Source: Flectobacillus major DSM 103 (GTDB lineage Bacteria; Bacteroidota; Bacteroidia; Cytophagales; Spirosomataceae). Taken from it: a stretch of DNA of 64,000 bases. A model generated the notes under the pieces. The model was not told the origin of the DNA and ran no database searches. It worked only from the letters and a program-made list of their open reading frames with translations. The stretch lies in the NCBI RefSeq assembly GCF_000427405.1, contig NZ_KE386491.1, positions 975,001-1,039,000 of the forward strand, read 5' to 3'. This document shows positions 1 to 8,733 of this stretch, piece after piece. Every line of letters begins with the position of its first letter. Positions within the stretch are counted from its first letter, which is position 1. Both the position numbers and the translations under genes were made by a program.

Positions 1-155
1 CCGATTTTAAAAATGCCTTTGATGTTTATGCAACGCCTGTAGTATATGTGTTGGATAAAGATAAGAAAATTTTGGCCAAACGCTTGCCTGTTGAACAAAT
101 CGAAGATTTTATAGATTTTCATAGAAAACAACATGCCAATCGCATTGGCAAATAA
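1..155 (+). CDS. Thioredoxin-like protein, C-terminal fragment (5' end outside window)
   Basis: The reading frame is open from base 3 to the TAA at 153-155, giving 50 residues of the end of a protein that starts before the window. The fragment contains the ATPVVYVLDKDKKILAKRL stretch, with the cis-Pro loop (TPV) and the last beta strands of a TlpA/ResA-type thioredoxin fold, followed by a basic tail. The next gene downstream ends in the same fold, so the two are probably tandem periplasmic thiol-disulfide oxidoreductases. The catalytic CxxC would lie upstream and cannot be seen. A strong hairpin terminator follows. Confidence 0.8.
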   Translation, partial: DFKNAFDVYATPVVYVLDKDKKILAKRLPVEQIEDFIDFHRKQHANRIGK

Positions 156-173
156 ATAGCTATTTCATGAAGC

Positions 174-232
174 AAAAAGGCAATATACTGTTGATTTCCC
201 TTTGGGTAATTTCAATAGTATATTGCCTTTTT
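174..232 (+). terminator. Rho-independent terminator
   Basis: A perfect 16-bp inverted repeat (AAAAAGGCAATATACT at 174-189 and its complement at 217-232) ends in a T run. The pairing extends a few more bases towards the loop. It closes the transcript of the thioredoxin fragment and separates it from the paralogue at 344. Confidence 0.85.
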
Positions 233-343
233 GCGGTTGAGTATAATAAATATATATGTCTTGATTTGTATTTTATTGATTATCAGTTGTTTGTATTGTT
301 TCTCAAAAATGACCACTTAATTAAATTTTATTAACTGCCTAGT

Positions 344-1714
344 ATGAACAAACTATTTATTGCCTTTATAGCTCTGAGCATATTGTTCTGCTCTGAACAT
401 ATCTTTTCGCAAGGTTATAGAATCGATGCCAAACTGAAAGGGCTCAAAGATTCTGTATGCTACCTGACCTATTATTACGAAAATCTCAATTATATTCAAG
501 ATTCGGCCAAGATAAATGCCAATGGAGAGCTAGTTTTTCAAGGGAAAAAAGCTCTTGAACAAGGTTTGTACAACCTTATGATTGGACATTGGCAAAGTAT
601 AGATTTATTAGTTGTGGAACAACACTTTTCTATTGAAGCCGATGCCAAAGATTTATTTAATACACTCAAATTTAAGGGTTCGCGTGAAAATGATTTGTTT
701 TATAGCTACCAACAAAAAATAATAAAAGATGCCCAACGGATAGCCAGTATAGGGGCGGTATCAGATTCGTTGTTGCTCAATAAACAATATGCTTTGCAGT
801 ATGAATTAGAATTGTACAAAAAGAAATTTATCAAGGCTTTTGAAGGAACGTATGCTGCTAAGCTTATTAAGGCTACTATGCCCATGGATTTGCCTGTAGC
901 CCCCAAGCTTGACAACGGTAGCGAAGACCCACTATGGGCTAATCAGTTTTTTGTAGAGCATTATTTTGATAACTATGACCTAAGCGACCCACGGATGATT
1001 AGAACGCCCTATTTGTATCAGGCGGTGGGGGCTTATTTTGAACAATTATATTTTTTACCAACTGATTCGCTTAATCATTTGGTAGATAAAATCCTTGCCA
1101 AAACCCAGTCGAAAACCGAAATTCGGAAATATTTGGTTACTAAAATGGCTAATTTCTTTGAGAATAGTAAAACCATGGGGCATGATGCCGTTTTTGTATA
1201 CATCATGCAAAATTACTATTTGAAAGAACCTCAGATGTGGGACGAAACTACTATCAAGTTAGTAAAAGAGCGAGTATATTATCTTGATAAACTACTGATT
1301 GGCCGTAAAATTCCGAATGTAACCCTAAGTGATTTTTCGGGAAAAGAACTGCAACTACACCAAATAAATGCCAAATGTACGATTGTTTATATCTATTCGG
1401 CAGATTGTGGGCATTGTCAGCAATTTACGCCCCAATTGGTAGAATTAGCCCAAAAATACGCTAACAAAGGATTGAAGGTTTTTGCTCCTATTTTTGGTAA
1501 TGACCTCGAAACATGGCAAAATTTTGTAAAACAATATAAGATGGAGTCTTTTATAAATACAATAGACCGCACTGGAGATATAAGCTTTTTTCAGGAATTT
1601 GATGCTCAATATACACCAACGATTTATATTATAGATGCACAAAAAAAGATTGTAGGAAAAGGTAATATTACTATCAAAAATATGGAGGAGATTGTAAGAA
1701 AGATACTTCTATAA
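344..1714 (+). CDS. TlpA-family thiol-disulfide oxidoreductase with DUF4369-like N-terminus
   Basis: This is a 456-residue exported protein. Residues 1-22 form a signal peptide ending near FSQ. Residues 25-130 look like the beta-rich DUF4369 domain, residues 130-310 are helical (DUF5106-like), and about 315-456 are a thioredoxin fold with active site C355-G-H-C358 and cis-Pro in the YTPTIYIID stretch. The family is typical of Bacteroidota and acts in the periplasm as a TlpA/ResA-like reductase; the substrate is unknown. It follows a gene for a similar protein but is separated from it by a terminator. Its end converges with the DUF58 gene across a shared terminator. Confidence 0.85.
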   Translation: MNKLFIAFIALSILFCSEHIFSQGYRIDAKLKGLKDSVCYLTYYYENLNYIQDSAKINANGELVFQGKKALEQGLYNLMIGHWQSIDLLVVEQHFSIEADAKDLFNTLKFKGSRENDLFYSYQQKIIKDAQRIASIGAVSDSLLLNKQYALQYELELYKKKFIKAFEGTYAAKLIKATMPMDLPVAPKLDNGSEDPLWANQFFVEHYFDNYDLSDPRMIRTPYLYQAVGAYFEQLYFLPTDSLNHLVDKILAKTQSKTEIRKYLVTKMANFFENSKTMGHDAVFVYIMQNYYLKEPQMWDETTIKLVKERVYYLDKLLIGRKIPNVTLSDFSGKELQLHQINAKCTIVYIYSADCGHCQQFTPQLVELAQKYANKGLKVFAPIFGNDLETWQNFVKQYKMESFINTIDRTGDISFFQEFDAQYTPTIYIIDAQKKIVGKGNITIKNMEEIVRKILL

Positions 1715-1764
1715 ATAAAAATATTATTGGATGATAGAGTTTTGAGATTCAGTGTAAAAATTAG

Positions 1765-1821
1765 TGAAATAGTATAATAAAGGGGTGTAGCTTGGCTATA
1801 CCCCTTTATTATACTATTTCA
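1765..1821. terminator. Bidirectional terminator between convergent genes
   Basis: A 26-bp stem (TGAAATAGTATAATAAAGGG at 1765-1784 and onwards, complement ending at 1821) has a 5-base loop and A/T-rich flanks on both sides, so it can stop transcripts from either direction. The right arm contains the TAG stop codon of the minus-strand DUF58 gene (1814-1816). Confidence 0.9.
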
Positions 1822-2713
1822 TTTTGGTTCTTTTGACCAGATATGATGATAGAATTTGGTCAAAACCTTCTGCAATATCGGCTTCTATAAAGTCGATTTT
1901 ATATTGTCCACAGCGTAGTTTAAGGTCTTGGTAAAATGCTTTTAGTACTTTTTGGTAGTCGTCTTTTACCTGAGCGGGGTTTAATTTGATTCTTTCGTTG
2001 GTTTCGAGGTCGATAAACTCATAAGGACGGTCTTCAAAAGCAAAGTCTGATTCTGTTTTTTTGTCGGTTACATGAAAAATAAGCACCTCGTGCATATTGT
2101 GTTTGAGGTGTTGTAATGCCGAAAACAGAATTTCAGCTTCTACGATATTATCGAACATATCGCTAAACAAAATAACCAACGAGCGTTTATGAATTTTCTC
2201 CGCAATTTCGTGGATAACAGATGCTACAGCGGTTGATTTGCTGGCTAGAGGCTTTTGCATTAAGCTTTGCAAATCCAATAAAATTTTATGGATATGCGTC
2301 GGTGTCGATTTCATCGGTGTTTGTATTTCGATGCTATCTGAAAAAGTAGTAAGGCTTACGGCATCTTTTTGCTTTTGTAACATAAAAGCTAGTGCCGCCG
2401 CCGCCATACACGAAAAAGTGATTTTGCCTTGTGTATTTTCGGGGTAGTACATCGACGAAGAGGTGTCAATCAGTAAATGACAACGCAGATTGGTTTCTTC
2501 TTCGTATCGCTTGGTGTAAATGCGGTCTGTTTTGGCGTATACTTTCCAGTCGATATGGCGGGTACTTTCGCCTGTATTGTACAAACGATGTTCTGCAAAC
2601 TCGACCGAAAAACCATGAAAAGGTGATTTGTGAAGTCCTGTAATAAAACCTTCGACCATTTGCTTGGCCAAAAATTCAATATTGCCGTATTCTCGTATTT
2701 TTGCTAAATCCAT
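1814..2713 (-). CDS. DUF58 domain protein (vWA-like)
   Basis: This is a 299-residue cytoplasmic protein with no signal peptide. The N-terminal HRLYNTGESTRHIDWKVYAKT region is the hallmark of DUF58, followed by a von Willebrand A-like fold with a MIDAS-type DTSSS motif at residues 83-87. DUF58 proteins usually sit next to a MoxR-type AAA ATPase and BatA/BatB-like proteins and are thought to work with them in assembling or activating envelope complexes. No such partner is encoded in the flanking DNA here, so the gene stands alone. It converges with the thioredoxin gene and its stop codon lies inside the shared terminator. Confidence 0.88.
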   Translation of the reverse strand: MDLAKIREYGNIEFLAKQMVEGFITGLHKSPFHGFSVEFAEHRLYNTGESTRHIDWKVYAKTDRIYTKRYEEETNLRCHLLIDTSSSMYYPENTQGKITFSCMAAAALAFMLQKQKDAVSLTTFSDSIEIQTPMKSTPTHIHKILLDLQSLMQKPLASKSTAVASVIHEIAEKIHKRSLVILFSDMFDNIVEAEILFSALQHLKHNMHEVLIFHVTDKKTESDFAFEDRPYEFIDLETNERIKLNPAQVKDDYQKVLKAFYQDLKLRCGQYKIDFIEADIAEGFDQILSSYLVKRTKMK

Positions 2714-3230
2714 AATATATTTTTATCTGCTTGGCAAATCGACCAATATCGTGCCAATTTACAAACTTTCTTCACACAAATTAAGCACATCAAGCAGGAT
2801 TTTAGGATTAAAGGATTGCCGTAGGGCTTCTGATGGGTTCAATTAGGTAAGTATTGAAATACTCCTTTGCACTAAAGAAGTACCATAATTTGTTAAATTT
2901 AGCCATAAAATATGGCCAAAATAAAGGCTTTTATGAGGCAATGTACAAACAAAAAAATAGTAAACGGCTATCAAAGGGGTATTTTGTTGAATTACAGAGA
3001 TGAATACTAGAAAACACAGTACTTGTAATAGGCTTTCTATAAGATAGTTCTAAAAATAGTTTAATTAGTAAAAATGGTTAAATCTTGAAAATCTACAATT
3101 TTGTGTACCCACATACCTACTCAAATCTTGAGAAATAAGTACTGTGAATCAAGAAAAAAGCAATATAATAGGCCAATATGCCTATATGGGGTTATCGAGA
3201 GGATTAATAAGAGTTGTGTTTGGGTCTTAA
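2714..3230. other. Intergenic stretch without recognisable gene
   Basis: This stretch of about 500 bp lies between the start of the DUF58 gene and the end of rlpA, both on the minus strand. It is A/T rich. Short open frames occur, including one at 3101-3322 on the plus strand that runs into rlpA, but none has protein-like composition, a ribosome site or recognisable family features. No convincing promoter, hairpin or repeat was seen. Confidence 0.5.
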
Positions 3231-3842
3231 TTACTTTTTTTTCTGGGCTTGTATTTGTGCATTTTTGCGTTGGCGAGAAAGCTTTCGGAGATACGAGTTT
3301 ACTTTCAAGCGGCGGTATTTGAGGTGAGGATATTTGCGTTTATGCCAGTTTTTGCGGAGGCGATAGTATTTATTATGTTGAATAATAGGTTTTTGATAAT
3401 ATTTGGTTTCGAGTTTTGGCGAAGCAACAATACTCAATGAATCGTAGGATTCTAGCATAATGTCGCCATCAAAACCCACTACTTTGAGTCTTACTTTAGT
3501 AAGTCCTTCTTTGCTCATTTTGAGCCATTTAGCGGGGTTTTCGGTAAGGTCGATAATACGGCCAGGTTTGTAGGGCCCACGGTCGTTGATTCTAATAATC
3601 ACAAATCTTTTATTGGCCAAATTGGTTACTTCGAGCATCGTGCCGAAGGGGAGGGTCATGTGAGCGGCGGTATATTGGTTTTTCTTGAGAATTTCGCCTG
3701 TAGAAGTAGGCTGATTATAAAAGTTGTTAGCATAAAAAGAGGCGATTCCATAAGATTCGTCACCTAACTTTTGAGCATTTGAGGGCTTTAGGTTAACGAC
3801 TAATAGCGAAATGGTAAGTATTCCAAGATGTCGTTTTTTCAT
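3231..3842 (-). CDS. rlpA: RlpA-like lytic transglycosylase (double-psi beta-barrel)
   Basis: A 203-residue exported protein: signal peptide 1-23, then a double-psi beta-barrel domain at about 30-122 with the family motifs YGIASFYANNFYNQPTSTGE, AAHMTLPFGTMLEVTNL and RINDRGPY. His61 and Asp87 match conserved RlpA active-site positions. RlpA proteins cleave peptidoglycan strands at the septum or bind them. There is no SPOR domain. Instead the last 50 residues are strikingly basic and rich in Lys, Arg, Tyr and His, ending in KKK, which could hold the protein on the cell wall or on an anionic surface (inference). It is monocistronic. Confidence 0.88.
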   Translation of the reverse strand: MKKRHLGILTISLLVVNLKPSNAQKLGDESYGIASFYANNFYNQPTSTGEILKKNQYTAAHMTLPFGTMLEVTNLANKRFVIIRINDRGPYKPGRIIDLTENPAKWLKMSKEGLTKVRLKVVGFDGDIMLESYDSLSIVASPKLETKYYQKPIIQHNKYYRLRKNWHKRKYPHLKYRRLKVNSYLRKLSRQRKNAQIQAQKKK

Positions 3843-4026
3843 GGGTAGTGATTAGATTATTGACGAAGTTACTAAAAAAAAATAAGGTATAAAAATGTAA
3901 AAGTACTAAATGCAAATCTATGCTTTTTGGAATCAAAATAAAAATATTTATTGGTTTTGTTATATTTTTATTGGTGAAAATTTAGTTTAAAAGTCCAAAA
4001 AACAAATTTTATTTTATTGCATTTTT

Positions 4027-4057
4027 TTTGTTAGAATCAATAAAATTTTTACTTTTA
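4027..4057 (+). promoter_or_regulatory. Possible promoter of the PUR/DUF3276 gene
   Basis: TTG at 4028-4030 is separated by 19 bases from TACTTTTA at 4050-4057. This resembles the Bacteroidota -33/-7 pattern (TTTG and TAnnTTTG) but departs at the last position of the -7 box. It lies about 30 bases before the GTG start. Confidence 0.4.
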
Positions 4058-4089
4058 CCAATCCATAAACCCTAAATTTTAATAGTACA

Positions 4090-4407
4090 GTGGAAGAAAG
4101 AGAAAGAGAAGAATTGTTTTCAAAACGCATTAGAGCGGGGAAAAGGACTTATTTCTTCGATGTGAAATCAACTCGCTCAAACGACTATTACATCACTATC
4201 ACAGAGAGTCGTCGTTATCAAAAAGATGATGGCTTCGCTTACGAGAAACATAAGATGTTCCTTTATAAAGAGGACTTCGATAAATTCTTGGAAGGATTGA
4301 AGGAAGCTGTAGAACATGTAAAGCATGAATTATTACCTGATGTTGATTTTTCACAATTTAACCGTGAAGAGGACGAAGGGTTTGGTAGCGACCTGAAGTG
4401 GGAGTAA
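4090..4407 (+). CDS. PUR-family (DUF3276) nucleic-acid-binding protein
   Basis: A 105-residue cytoplasmic protein starting at a GTG codon. It matches the DUF3276/PUR-alpha-like family of Bacteroidota: a basic segment (FSKRIRAGKRTYFFDVKSTR), a YYITITESRR strand, then KMFLYKEDFDKFLEGL and an acidic C-terminal tail. Members bind single-stranded DNA or RNA; the physiological role in bacteria is not settled. An upstream in-frame ATG was not seen, so GTG is taken as the start. It is followed by a clear terminator and is probably transcribed alone. Confidence 0.85.
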   Translation: MEEREREELFSKRIRAGKRTYFFDVKSTRSNDYYITITESRRYQKDDGFAYEKHKMFLYKEDFDKFLEGLKEAVEHVKHELLPDVDFSQFNREEDEGFGSDLKWE

Positions 4408-4482
4408 CACATGATTTTGAATGGGAAAGGGTGGTCTAGGAAATTCTAATATATCCTGCTCATTACAAATCCGGAAAGACAT

Positions 4483-4509
4483 AGCCTCTGATTTTTCAGA
4501 GGCTTTTTG
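4483..4509 (+). terminator. Rho-independent terminator after DUF3276 gene
   Basis: AGCCTCTGA at 4483-4491 pairs with TCAGAGGCT at 4496-4504 around a TTTT loop and is followed by a T run. The T run overlaps the -33 element of the next promoter. Confidence 0.88.
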
Positions 4510-4537
4510 TTGTTGAAGGAATATTAGCGTAACTTTG
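4506..4537 (+). promoter_or_regulatory. Promoter of ychF
   Basis: TTTTG ending at 4509, a 20-base spacer, then TAACTTTG at 4530-4537 fit the Bacteroidota housekeeping promoter (TTTG and TAnnTTTG). The expected start would be near 4544, giving a leader of about 40 bases before the ATG at 4583. Confidence 0.65.
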
Positions 4538-4582
4538 TTACTTTATGATTCTTAGGACGTGTCGAAAATTAATAAACAATAA

Positions 4583-5689
4583 ATGGGTTTACAATGTGGT
4601 ATTGTAGGTTTACCAAACGTAGGAAAATCTACTCTTTTTAGTGCAATCTCTTCTAATAAGGCCGAAGCGGCCAATTATCCTTTCTGTACAATCGAGCCTA
4701 ATGTGGGTGTTGTAACAGTGCCTGACGAACGCTTAACGATACTTGAGCAATTGGTGAATCCTCAACGAGTATTGCCTACGGTGATTGAGTTTGTTGATAT
4801 TGCTGGTTTAGTAAAAGGGGCTTCGCAAGGAGCTGGCTTGGGCAATAAGTTCTTGGCCAATATTCGTGAAGTTGATGCTATTATTCATGTCGTGCGTTGT
4901 TTTTCTGACGACAATATCGTTCACGTTGAAGGGAGGGTTAATCCTGTTTCTGATAAAGAAATTATTGATTTTGAATTGCAGTTGAAAGATTTAGAGTCGG
5001 TAGAAAAGAAACTCCAAAAGTTTGAAAGAGCTGCCAAAGCTGGCGATGCCAAGTCTAAACAAATGGTAGGTGTGTTGGGTCAATATAAAGCTGCTTTGGA
5101 AGCTGGTAAGTCTGCTAGAACAGTGCAAGGGCTAGACCCCGACATCAAGCACGAAGCTGTAGGTGATTTGTTTTTGTTGACCGACAAGCCCGTAATTTAT
5201 GTGGCCAATGTTGACGAAAATTCTATCCAAGCTGGTACAAACGAATACGTAGAGCAACTACGTGTAGCTATTGCTGAGGAAGGTGCTCAGATCATTGTTA
5301 TTTGTGCTTCTGTAGAATCGCAAATTGCTGAAATTGAGGATTTAGACGACCGTCAGATGTTCTTGGAAGAATATGGCTTGAAAGAATCGGGCTTGGCTCA
5401 ATTGATTCGTGCTTCTTATGCTTTACTAAATTTGATTACCTATTTTACGGCAGGGGTCAAAGAAGTACGTGCATGGACTATCCAAAAAGGATGGAAAGCC
5501 CCTGCGGCGGCTGGTGTAATTCACTCAGATTTTGAACGTGGATTTATTCGTGCTGAGGTGATTAAAATTGCTGATTATCAGCAGTATAAATCTGAAGCAG
5601 GATGCCGTGAAGCTGGTAAGATTAGTGTTGAAGGTAAAGAGTATGTCGTACAAGATGGCGATATTATGCACTTCCGTTTCAATGTGTAA
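4583..5689 (+). CDS. ychF: Redox-regulated ATPase YchF (Obg-family, OLA1-like)
   Basis: A 368-residue protein, the usual length of YchF. The P-loop GLPNVGKST is at residues 9-17, the switch region [19 protein letters not shown] follows, and a G4-like NVDE replaces the NKxD of true GTPases, which is why the family hydrolyses ATP. A coiled-coil insert lies around 135-165 and the C-terminal TGS domain ends in [15 protein letters not shown]. YchF binds ribosomes and is linked to translation and oxidative-stress control. The gene has its own promoter and ends just before a dispersed repeat element whose hairpin can serve as its terminator. Confidence 0.96.
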   Translation: MGLQCGIVGLPNVGKSTLFSAISSNKAEAANYPFCTIEPNVGVVTVPDERLTILEQLVNPQRVLPTVIEFVDIAGLVKGASQGAGLGNKFLANIREVDAIIHVVRCFSDDNIVHVEGRVNPVSDKEIIDFELQLKDLESVEKKLQKFERAAKAGDAKSKQMVGVLGQYKAALEAGKSARTVQGLDPDIKHEAVGDLFLLTDKPVIYVANVDENSIQAGTNEYVEQLRVAIAEEGAQIIVICASVESQIAEIEDLDDRQMFLEEYGLKESGLAQLIRASYALLNLITYFTAGVKEVRAWTIQKGWKAPAAAGVIHSDFERGFIRAEVIKIADYQQYKSEAGCREAGKISVEGKEYVVQDGDIMHFRFNV

Positions 5690-5700
5690 GAATAGATTAT

Positions 5701-5861
5701 AAACATGAGTCTTCCCAAGTTTTGGGATAATTTAAAGTAAAAACCTCTTGTTTGTATATTGGGATTCACGAGGTATTCCATCGTGACTATTAATCAAAAA
5801 AGGCGGTCGAAAAACTAATTTCGACCGCCTTTTATCTGAAAAATCGGGATTACTTATGTTT
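5701..5861. repeat. Dispersed inverted-end repeat, copy A
   Basis: This 161-bp element has imperfect inverted ends: AAACATGAGTCTTCCC at the left, and GGGATTACTTATGTTT at 5846-5861 (13 of 16 positions pair). Inside, a 15-bp hairpin with core GGCGGTCGAAA lies at 5798-5833. It shares long blocks with 62337-62547 (the TTTTGGG.TAATTT, ACCTCTTGTT, CCATCGTG, CTATTAATCAAA and hairpin segments) and its ends match the element at 51253-51314. It fills the gap between convergent ychF and the OmpA-like gene, and its right end overlaps the latter's stop codon. Confidence 0.8.
5798..5833. terminator. Bidirectional terminator hairpin within repeat copy A
   Basis: AAAAGGCGGTCGAAA (5798-5812) pairs perfectly with TTTCGACCGCCTTTT (5819-5833) around a 6-base loop. 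A and T runs at either side allow termination in both directions between ychF and the OmpA-like gene. Confidence 0.85.
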
Positions 5862-7188
5862 ATAGTTTCAAAATAACAAACTCTACGCGTCGGTTTACTT
5901 TACGTTCTTCGTCTGTACCTTTTTTGATAATAGGCTTTGTGCTTCCATAACCTACTGCTTGAATTCTATTGGCCGAGATACCTTTTTTAATCAAATATTC
6001 TTTGCAGTTAATAACCCTTTCTTCCGACAATTCTTGGTTTGCTTCGGGGTCGCCCACAATATCAGTATGGCCTTCTAGTCTGATTTCTAAGTTCTGGTTT
6101 TCGTCCATCATACTTACCAGTTTGTTCAATTCAGCAAATGAAGCAGGTAATAGGTCGGATTTTGATACTTCAAAATAGATATTCTTCAAGGTGATTTTGT
6201 CACCTACCTGAATCGGATTTAGTAAAATATCTTTGGTAAGCTTGTTATTTACTACGCTTTTGCTCAAATCAATAAAATCATTGGCTGCCAAATAGCCCTT
6301 TGCATGAGCTACATAGGTATATACTTGCCCTTGTTTAAGGTTCATTCTGTAAATCCCCGTGCTAGCAAAGCTTTGGGTTGAATCAATTTTTTTGTTACTA
6401 CCCGAAACCGTAAAATCAATGGTAGCACTAATGGGGCGATTGGTTTTGGCATCACGCACAATACCTACCACTAATACACTCGACGGCTCAGTACTTTGTT
6501 GTTGTGGTGTAGTGTCTACTTCTCCTACTTTTCCAGACTTAGGCTTTTTGGTAGGCGTATTGGGCTGGTTGGTAGGGGCTGGAATCGACGGTGTCTGACT
6601 TGGATAATTAGGGCTTTGATTAGGTACTTGTTGGGTAGGCACTTGGGCAGAGCTAGGATTCTTGACATACAGCCCGTATACATTCCAGCAGGTTAGGTGG
6701 TCATAATCGTTGCATTCAAATAAGTCGAATGATTCGATACCGGGGTCGAGGCGTTCAAAATACACAACAAAATTGGTGCGTGTACCTGCGTATGTCTTTT
6801 TGCGTTGAGGCTCAACAGGAATACCTTCAGCTTTAACAAATCGAAACTCTCTAGCACCGTTTGCTCCAACCAAGCGAGCACTCGGGTGAAAAGCAATTTC
6901 TTGTGAGCCGTCATCAACAACACGTCCAGACTGGTCGCGGCGTGCCGAATTATTATTGATAAAGGATACATACAAAACGGTATATTGCCCCGACAAGCGA
7001 ATGTCTTCGACACTAATATTGGGGTCGGCCGAGCGGCCACTACCCGATGGTGCAGGTGTTTGCTGGCTAGGATATTGGCTTCCATTTCCTGAATTAGTAT
7101 CCGACGAATTGCCGTAGCCCCCCGAAGGTAATGGCATACAACTTTGCAAAAGCGGCCATGATAAAAGTATAAAGAGTAATTTTTTCAT
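5860..7188 (-). CDS. OmpA-family lipoprotein with Pro-rich linker and Ig/CNA-like repeat domain
   Basis: A 442-residue lipoprotein: signal peptide with lipobox LQSC (Cys17), a Ser/Gly/Pro-rich spacer to about residue 55, a beta domain at about 55-180 (function not recognised), a Pro/Gln/Thr-rich linker at about 180-235, a carboxypeptidase-regulatory/CNA-B-like module at about 238-315 (VGIVRDAKTNRPISATIDF), and a C-terminal OmpA peptidoglycan-binding domain at about 325-442 (LEGHTDIVGDPEANQELSEE, AVGYGSTKPI). It probably tethers the outer membrane to the cell wall. An upstream T9SS gene is close, but a direct link is not shown. Confidence 0.88.
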   Translation of the reverse strand: MKKLLFILLSWPLLQSCMPLPSGGYGNSSDTNSGNGSQYPSQQTPAPSGSGRSADPNISVEDIRLSGQYTVLYVSFINNNSARRDQSGRVVDDGSQEIAFHPSARLVGANGAREFRFVKAEGIPVEPQRKKTYAGTRTNFVVYFERLDPGIESFDLFECNDYDHLTCWNVYGLYVKNPSSAQVPTQQVPNQSPNYPSQTPSIPAPTNQPNTPTKKPKSGKVGEVDTTPQQQSTEPSSVLVVGIVRDAKTNRPISATIDFTVSGSNKKIDSTQSFASTGIYRMNLKQGQVYTYVAHAKGYLAANDFIDLSKSVVNNKLTKDILLNPIQVGDKITLKNIYFEVSKSDLLPASFAELNKLVSMMDENQNLEIRLEGHTDIVGDPEANQELSEERVINCKEYLIKKGISANRIQAVGYGSTKPIIKKGTDEERKVNRRVEFVILKL

Positions 7189-7354
7189 AAAATAATCAAA
7201 AGTTGAATTCTTCTTAAAACGGACTTGGGTATGAATAGTAACGGTATTGTAAGTGTTCTGTTTGCCCTAATTGTGCATTTCAGATTAAAATAGATTATAT
7301 AAATTTCAAAAAGCTTTGGTATTGGAGTAAGAAGATTTAAACAAAAAAAGCTAA

Positions 7355-8710
7355 TTAACGGCTTTTGATAAGAGCATAGCCAACGAGGGCATCGGCACGC
7401 CCACCAATAGGACGATGGTAAACCAAAATTTCGTAAACATTTTCGGTTTGAGAATGGCTTCCTTCCAATTCTCGTTCGCTGATTATCCCTTGAGGATCTA
7501 CCGTAACGTACTGATAATTATAAATGCCTTGCTTGAGCTGAATAAATGCCTCATAGGCTTGGTTTTCGGGTACGTAGTGCATCAGGTTGTTTTCGTTGAG
7601 TTGCCAATCATTAAACGAACTGTTAATATACACCTTTTTATTGGCTAGCGAGTCGGTTCTAAGCTGAAAGCTAACCCTTACATAATCGGCTTCGGTAGCT
7701 CCTTGGTTGGTTTCGTAATTGTCAATCACATATCGGCCATCCAAATCCTTGGTATCTACATAAGCCAATCCGTTTTGGGGCTTATCATAGCTAAGTTCTA
7801 TCACCGTTTCTTTTTCGCCTTGAAAGATATGTGAAATATTGACTAATTTCTGTTGGGTGCTTCGTATATCAAACATCCTAAATTCATTGCCTCCTTCAAT
7901 ACTATTTTCGCCATCAAAAAACTGGTATTCAAGCTTTCGGTTGAAATTGTCTACCATAAAAGGAGGGAGGTTGGTAAGGGATTTGTTATCTCGGAAGTTT
8001 TGACGAATCACCACTTTTAAATCATTTTTAGGGTCGATTATCTCGTAGCCTGTGTAATTAATAGCAAAATTGATTTGCTGATGAGTTCGGCGTTTATCGG
8101 CTATATTGGCAAAAACGATTTGTCCTCCTACACCAATCTTGTTTTGGAAAACCATAAACCTACGTGATAGCACAAGGTCTTTTTCGTTGCGACCTTTATA
8201 CACTACCACTAGATAATTGCCCGACATTTTTACTTTGGGTAGTTCTATACCAAAGTGATAATAGGGGATTTTGGTGGCAAAAGATGTACGGTAATCATAA
8301 ATCGGGAAATCGTTGTATTCGGGAAGATATTCTATTTCGCTAAGAGCCGAGGGTGTCCAATCAGAATTACAATGATAAATTTTGACCCGAAAGTTTTGAA
8401 CAGCAGGATTTAAGCAGTCAAATTCTAACCTTAACGTAGCATTTTCTTGTAAACTTATTATTGGCGGGTTTAGGGTAGCTTGTACACTGCTAGTGCCATC
8501 GTAAGGGTACAAAAGAGGCGTTTTGATATAGGGTTCATAGATTTTATCTTCATAAAGAAGTGTTTTTTCTACCACTTGCTCTTTAGCTCTTTTTTGGGCA
8601 AAAGCTACAAGGCTAATACAAAGAAAAAAGCCTGTTTTCCAAAACGAATTCCAGAAAACAGACTTTTTTACCAATGATAATAATGATTGTTTTTTCATAG
8701 AGTAAAGCAA
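7355..8710 (-). CDS. Type IX secretion system plug protein (DUF5103)
   Basis: A 451-residue exported protein: signal peptide to about residue 39 (…SLVAFAQ), then the DUF5103 region with YEPYIKTPLLYPYDGTSS, FDCLNPAVQNFRVKIYHCNS and GLAYVDTKDLDGRYVIDN. In the family the protein occludes the SprA translocon pore of the type IX secretion system on the periplasmic side of the outer membrane. A second in-frame ATG at residue 5 (8696-8698) begins the MKKQSLL signal peptide and could be the true start. The gene lies 23 bp behind the ABC-F gene and is probably cotranscribed with it. Confidence 0.88.
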   Translation of the reverse strand: MLYSMKKQSLLSLVKKSVFWNSFWKTGFFLCISLVAFAQKRAKEQVVEKTLLYEDKIYEPYIKTPLLYPYDGTSSVQATLNPPIISLQENATLRLEFDCLNPAVQNFRVKIYHCNSDWTPSALSEIEYLPEYNDFPIYDYRTSFATKIPYYHFGIELPKVKMSGNYLVVVYKGRNEKDLVLSRRFMVFQNKIGVGGQIVFANIADKRRTHQQINFAINYTGYEIIDPKNDLKVVIRQNFRDNKSLTNLPPFMVDNFNRKLEYQFFDGENSIEGGNEFRMFDIRSTQQKLVNISHIFQGEKETVIELSYDKPQNGLAYVDTKDLDGRYVIDNYETNQGATEADYVRVSFQLRTDSLANKKVYINSSFNDWQLNENNLMHYVPENQAYEAFIQLKQGIYNYQYVTVDPQGIISERELEGSHSQTENVYEILVYHRPIGGRADALVGYALIKSR

Positions 8711-8733
8711 TAATAGAGCAAAACCAAGTAATC

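Noticed and set aside
3101-3322. Open frame of 73 codons on the plus strand upstream of and into rlpA
   Set aside because: Overlaps the 3' end of a well-supported gene on the other strand, has an unlikely amino-acid composition and no ribosome site.
5701-5861. CRISPR array or insertion sequence for the repeat family
   Set aside because: No regular direct repeats with spacers and no transposase frame; only inverted ends and one internal hairpin.
6693-7085. 130-codon alternative frame inside the OmpA-like gene
   Set aside because: Overlaps the lipoprotein frame on the same strand, which has a signal peptide and recognisable domains; this frame has neither.
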